Source of the DNA: an uncultured Lacticaseibacillus sp. | GTDB lineage: Bacteria; Bacillota; Bacilli; Lactobacillales; Lactobacillaceae | DNA: 7,867 bases | Assembly (NCBI GenBank): GCA_934293835.1 | Contig: CAKQZO010000073.1 | Coordinates: 1 to 7,867, forward strand | Direction: 5' to 3' | Shown here: positions 7,273-7,867 of the stretch, in pieces | Numbering within the stretch: position 1 is the stretch's first letter | How the letters are laid out: the number at the start of each line of letters is the position of its first letter | Notes under the pieces: generated by a model | What the model saw: the letters and a program-made list of their open reading frames with translations, nothing else | Told to the model about the DNA's origin: nothing | The model's database searches: none | Translations under genes and position numbers: made by a program

Positions 7273-7286
7273 TGAAATCGTTTTCT
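7273..7286 (-). promoter_or_regulatory. cre site (CcpA binding) before the GH88 operon
   Basis: The plus strand reads TGAAATCGTTTTCT. It matches the Gram-positive cre consensus TGWAANCGNTNWCA at every position except the last base. It lies 18 bp before the GH88 start codon and just downstream of the candidate -10 box, where bound CcpA would block RNA polymerase. This indicates carbon catabolite repression of the operon. Confidence 0.8.
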
Positions 7287-7294
7287 ATACTGCT

Positions 7295-7300
7295 ATCATA
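7295..7300 (-). promoter_or_regulatory. Candidate -10 box of the GH88 operon promoter
   Basis: On the minus strand TATGAT differs from TATAAT at one position and would place the start near 7288. At 17-bp spacing the -35 position (7318-7323) reads AGCCAA, with no similarity to TTGACA. A missing -35 would suit a promoter that needs an activator. Other -10 choices nearby (GATAAT at 7309-7314, TATAGA) also lack a -35. Confidence 0.45.
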
Positions 7301-7329
7301 GCCGCTCATTATCTCACTTGGCTTACATA

Positions 7330-7388
7330 TTCAGAGACATTAGTGTACACTTAACGATAAATGATCCGAGTTGTTCATTTTCAGAGAC
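7330..7388. repeat. 9-bp direct repeat, putative regulator half-sites
   Basis: TTCAGAGAC occurs at 7330-7338 and again at 7380-7388, exactly 50 bp apart (nearly five helical turns), both in the plus orientation. The proximal copy ends 6 bp upstream of the expected -35 position of the GH88 promoter, where an AraC-type activator would touch polymerase. The distal copy is half of the inverted repeat close to the regulator gene. Regulator binding is inferred from position. Confidence 0.6.
7342..7351. repeat. Perfect palindrome AGTGTACACT
   Basis: A self-complementary 10-mer lying between the two copies of the 9-bp direct repeat. It has the size and symmetry of a dimeric repressor operator, but no repressor for it is seen in the window. 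It may also be chance. Confidence 0.4.
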
Positions 7389-7399
7389 GAGTCGTCTCT
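7383..7399. repeat. 17-bp perfect inverted repeat upstream of the regulator gene
   Basis: AGAGACGAGTCGTCTCT is two exact 8-bp arms around a single G. It ends 12 bp before the AGGAGG of the divergent regulator and includes most of the distal direct-repeat copy. There is no U-run after it, so it is more likely an operator, perhaps for autoregulation, than a terminator. It could also form a short hairpin in the regulator mRNA leader. Confidence 0.6.
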
Positions 7400-7423
7400 A
7401 ATTATCCCTTAGGAGGTGCTCAC

Positions 7424-7867
7424 ATGAGTGGCATCGTGAATTTCAATTATCTTGAATTGACCAGCATTCTCAAAGCCAACGACACCACCTATTCGCTGAA
7501 CGCGCTACACGACTACCACCATGAAGCGGCCTACCTACTCTTGTTCGTCCGCCAAGGCCAGCTGCTAGTCGATGCCAAACCGCGCATCAACCTGAATCCT
7601 GGCGAACTCGTCATCTTGAATTGCCAAGAGGCACTCACCGTCGCTGCGTCGGCCCCTGAGACGCAGGCCCTGACGGTGATTTTCCAGGCGACGGGGGCCC
7701 AACTGGAAGCCTTACTAGGCCATGTCAGTCTGCTTGCTGACATGCACTTGACAGACGCGATTGGTACCACCTTGGCGACGATCATCGACCTGCGTCAGCG
7801 CAAGCCTAATCAAGCCTACGATCAGATCATCGGCTCCGCATTCATGATCGCCTGTTCACAACTATAC
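7424..7867 (+). CDS. Transcriptional regulator with cupin-like N-terminus, probably AraC family (3' end outside window)
   Basis: The frame is open for 148 codons from the ATG at 7424 to the window edge, so the gene is partial. GGAGG at 7412-7416, seven bases upstream, fixes the start. Residues about 35-66 (LLLFVRQGQLLVD, then INLNPGELVILN) have the strand-turn-strand pattern with a PGELVIL turn seen in the sugar-binding cupin domain of AraC-type regulators. This is followed by a helical stretch (about 91-148) like their dimerisation region. The two helix-turn-helix motifs that would prove the family lie beyond the edge. Divergence from a catabolic operon, with repeats in the shared gap, fits a local activator of the GH88 genes that senses the imported or partly degraded sugar. 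No convincing promoter was found for it. A stand-alone cupin protein is the alternative. Confidence 0.7.
   Translation, partial: MSGIVNFNYLELTSILKANDTTYSLNALHDYHHEAAYLLLFVRQGQLLVDAKPRINLNPGELVILNCQEALTVAASAPETQALTVIFQATGAQLEALLGHVSLLADMHLTDAIGTTLATIIDLRQRKPNQAYDQIIGSAFMIACSQLY

Noticed and set aside
7383..7399. The 17-bp inverted repeat as a transcription terminator
   Set aside because: There is no U-run on either side and no gene ends here, so an operator is more likely.
7531..7785. An 84-codon minus-strand open frame at the right edge
   Set aside because: It is antisense to the cupin-like regulator, which has a strong ribosome binding site and an uninterrupted frame.
1..7867. CRISPR arrays, insertion sequences, tRNA or rRNA genes, attachment sites
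   Set aside because: No regularly spaced repeats, transposase motifs, terminal inverted repeats or RNA gene signatures other than the T-box leader were seen.

Overview
The window looks like chromosomal DNA of a rather GC-rich lactobacillus (Lactobacillaceae, Bacillota). This rests on a T-box riboswitch before valS, strong AGGAGG-type ribosome binding sites, a near-consensus CcpA/cre site, short intergenic gaps and U-tailed hairpin terminators. No genus is claimed. Except for the last gene, everything is coded on the minus strand, so the natural reading direction is right to left.

Right edge (7255-7867): a plus-strand regulator with a cupin-like N-terminus, probably AraC family and cut by the window end, is divergent from a minus-strand operon. 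The 169-bp gap between them holds a 9-bp direct repeat spaced 50 bp apart, a 17-bp perfect inverted repeat, a 10-bp palindrome, a candidate -10 box and a cre-like site.

Centre (7254-2664): a tight four-gene unit. It runs GH88 unsaturated glucuronyl hydrolase (6124-7254), DUF2264 protein (4264-6114), 12-TM MFS transporter (2951-4246), and an unrecognised 81-residue protein (2706-2951) that shares one base with the transporter gene. A hairpin terminator at 2664-2700 ends it. The gaps are 9, 17 and -1 nt.

Left (1505-2623): a second GH88 paralogue lies directly behind that terminator. It is followed, with no visible terminator of its own, by the promoter and T-box leader (about 1234-1491) of valS. 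The first 399 codons of valS fill 1-1198.

Inferred joint function: the MFS protein imports a small uronic-acid-containing sugar. The cytoplasmic DUF2264 and GH88 enzymes (none shows a signal peptide) then cut terminal glucuronyl or unsaturated uronyl residues. The divergent regulator probably senses the sugar, and CcpA represses the operon when better sugars are present. No polysaccharide lyase and no enzyme for 4-deoxy-uronate catabolism is in the window, so the true substrate is open. The DUF2264/GH88/MFS/small-protein cassette is the accessory part; valS and its leader are core genome.
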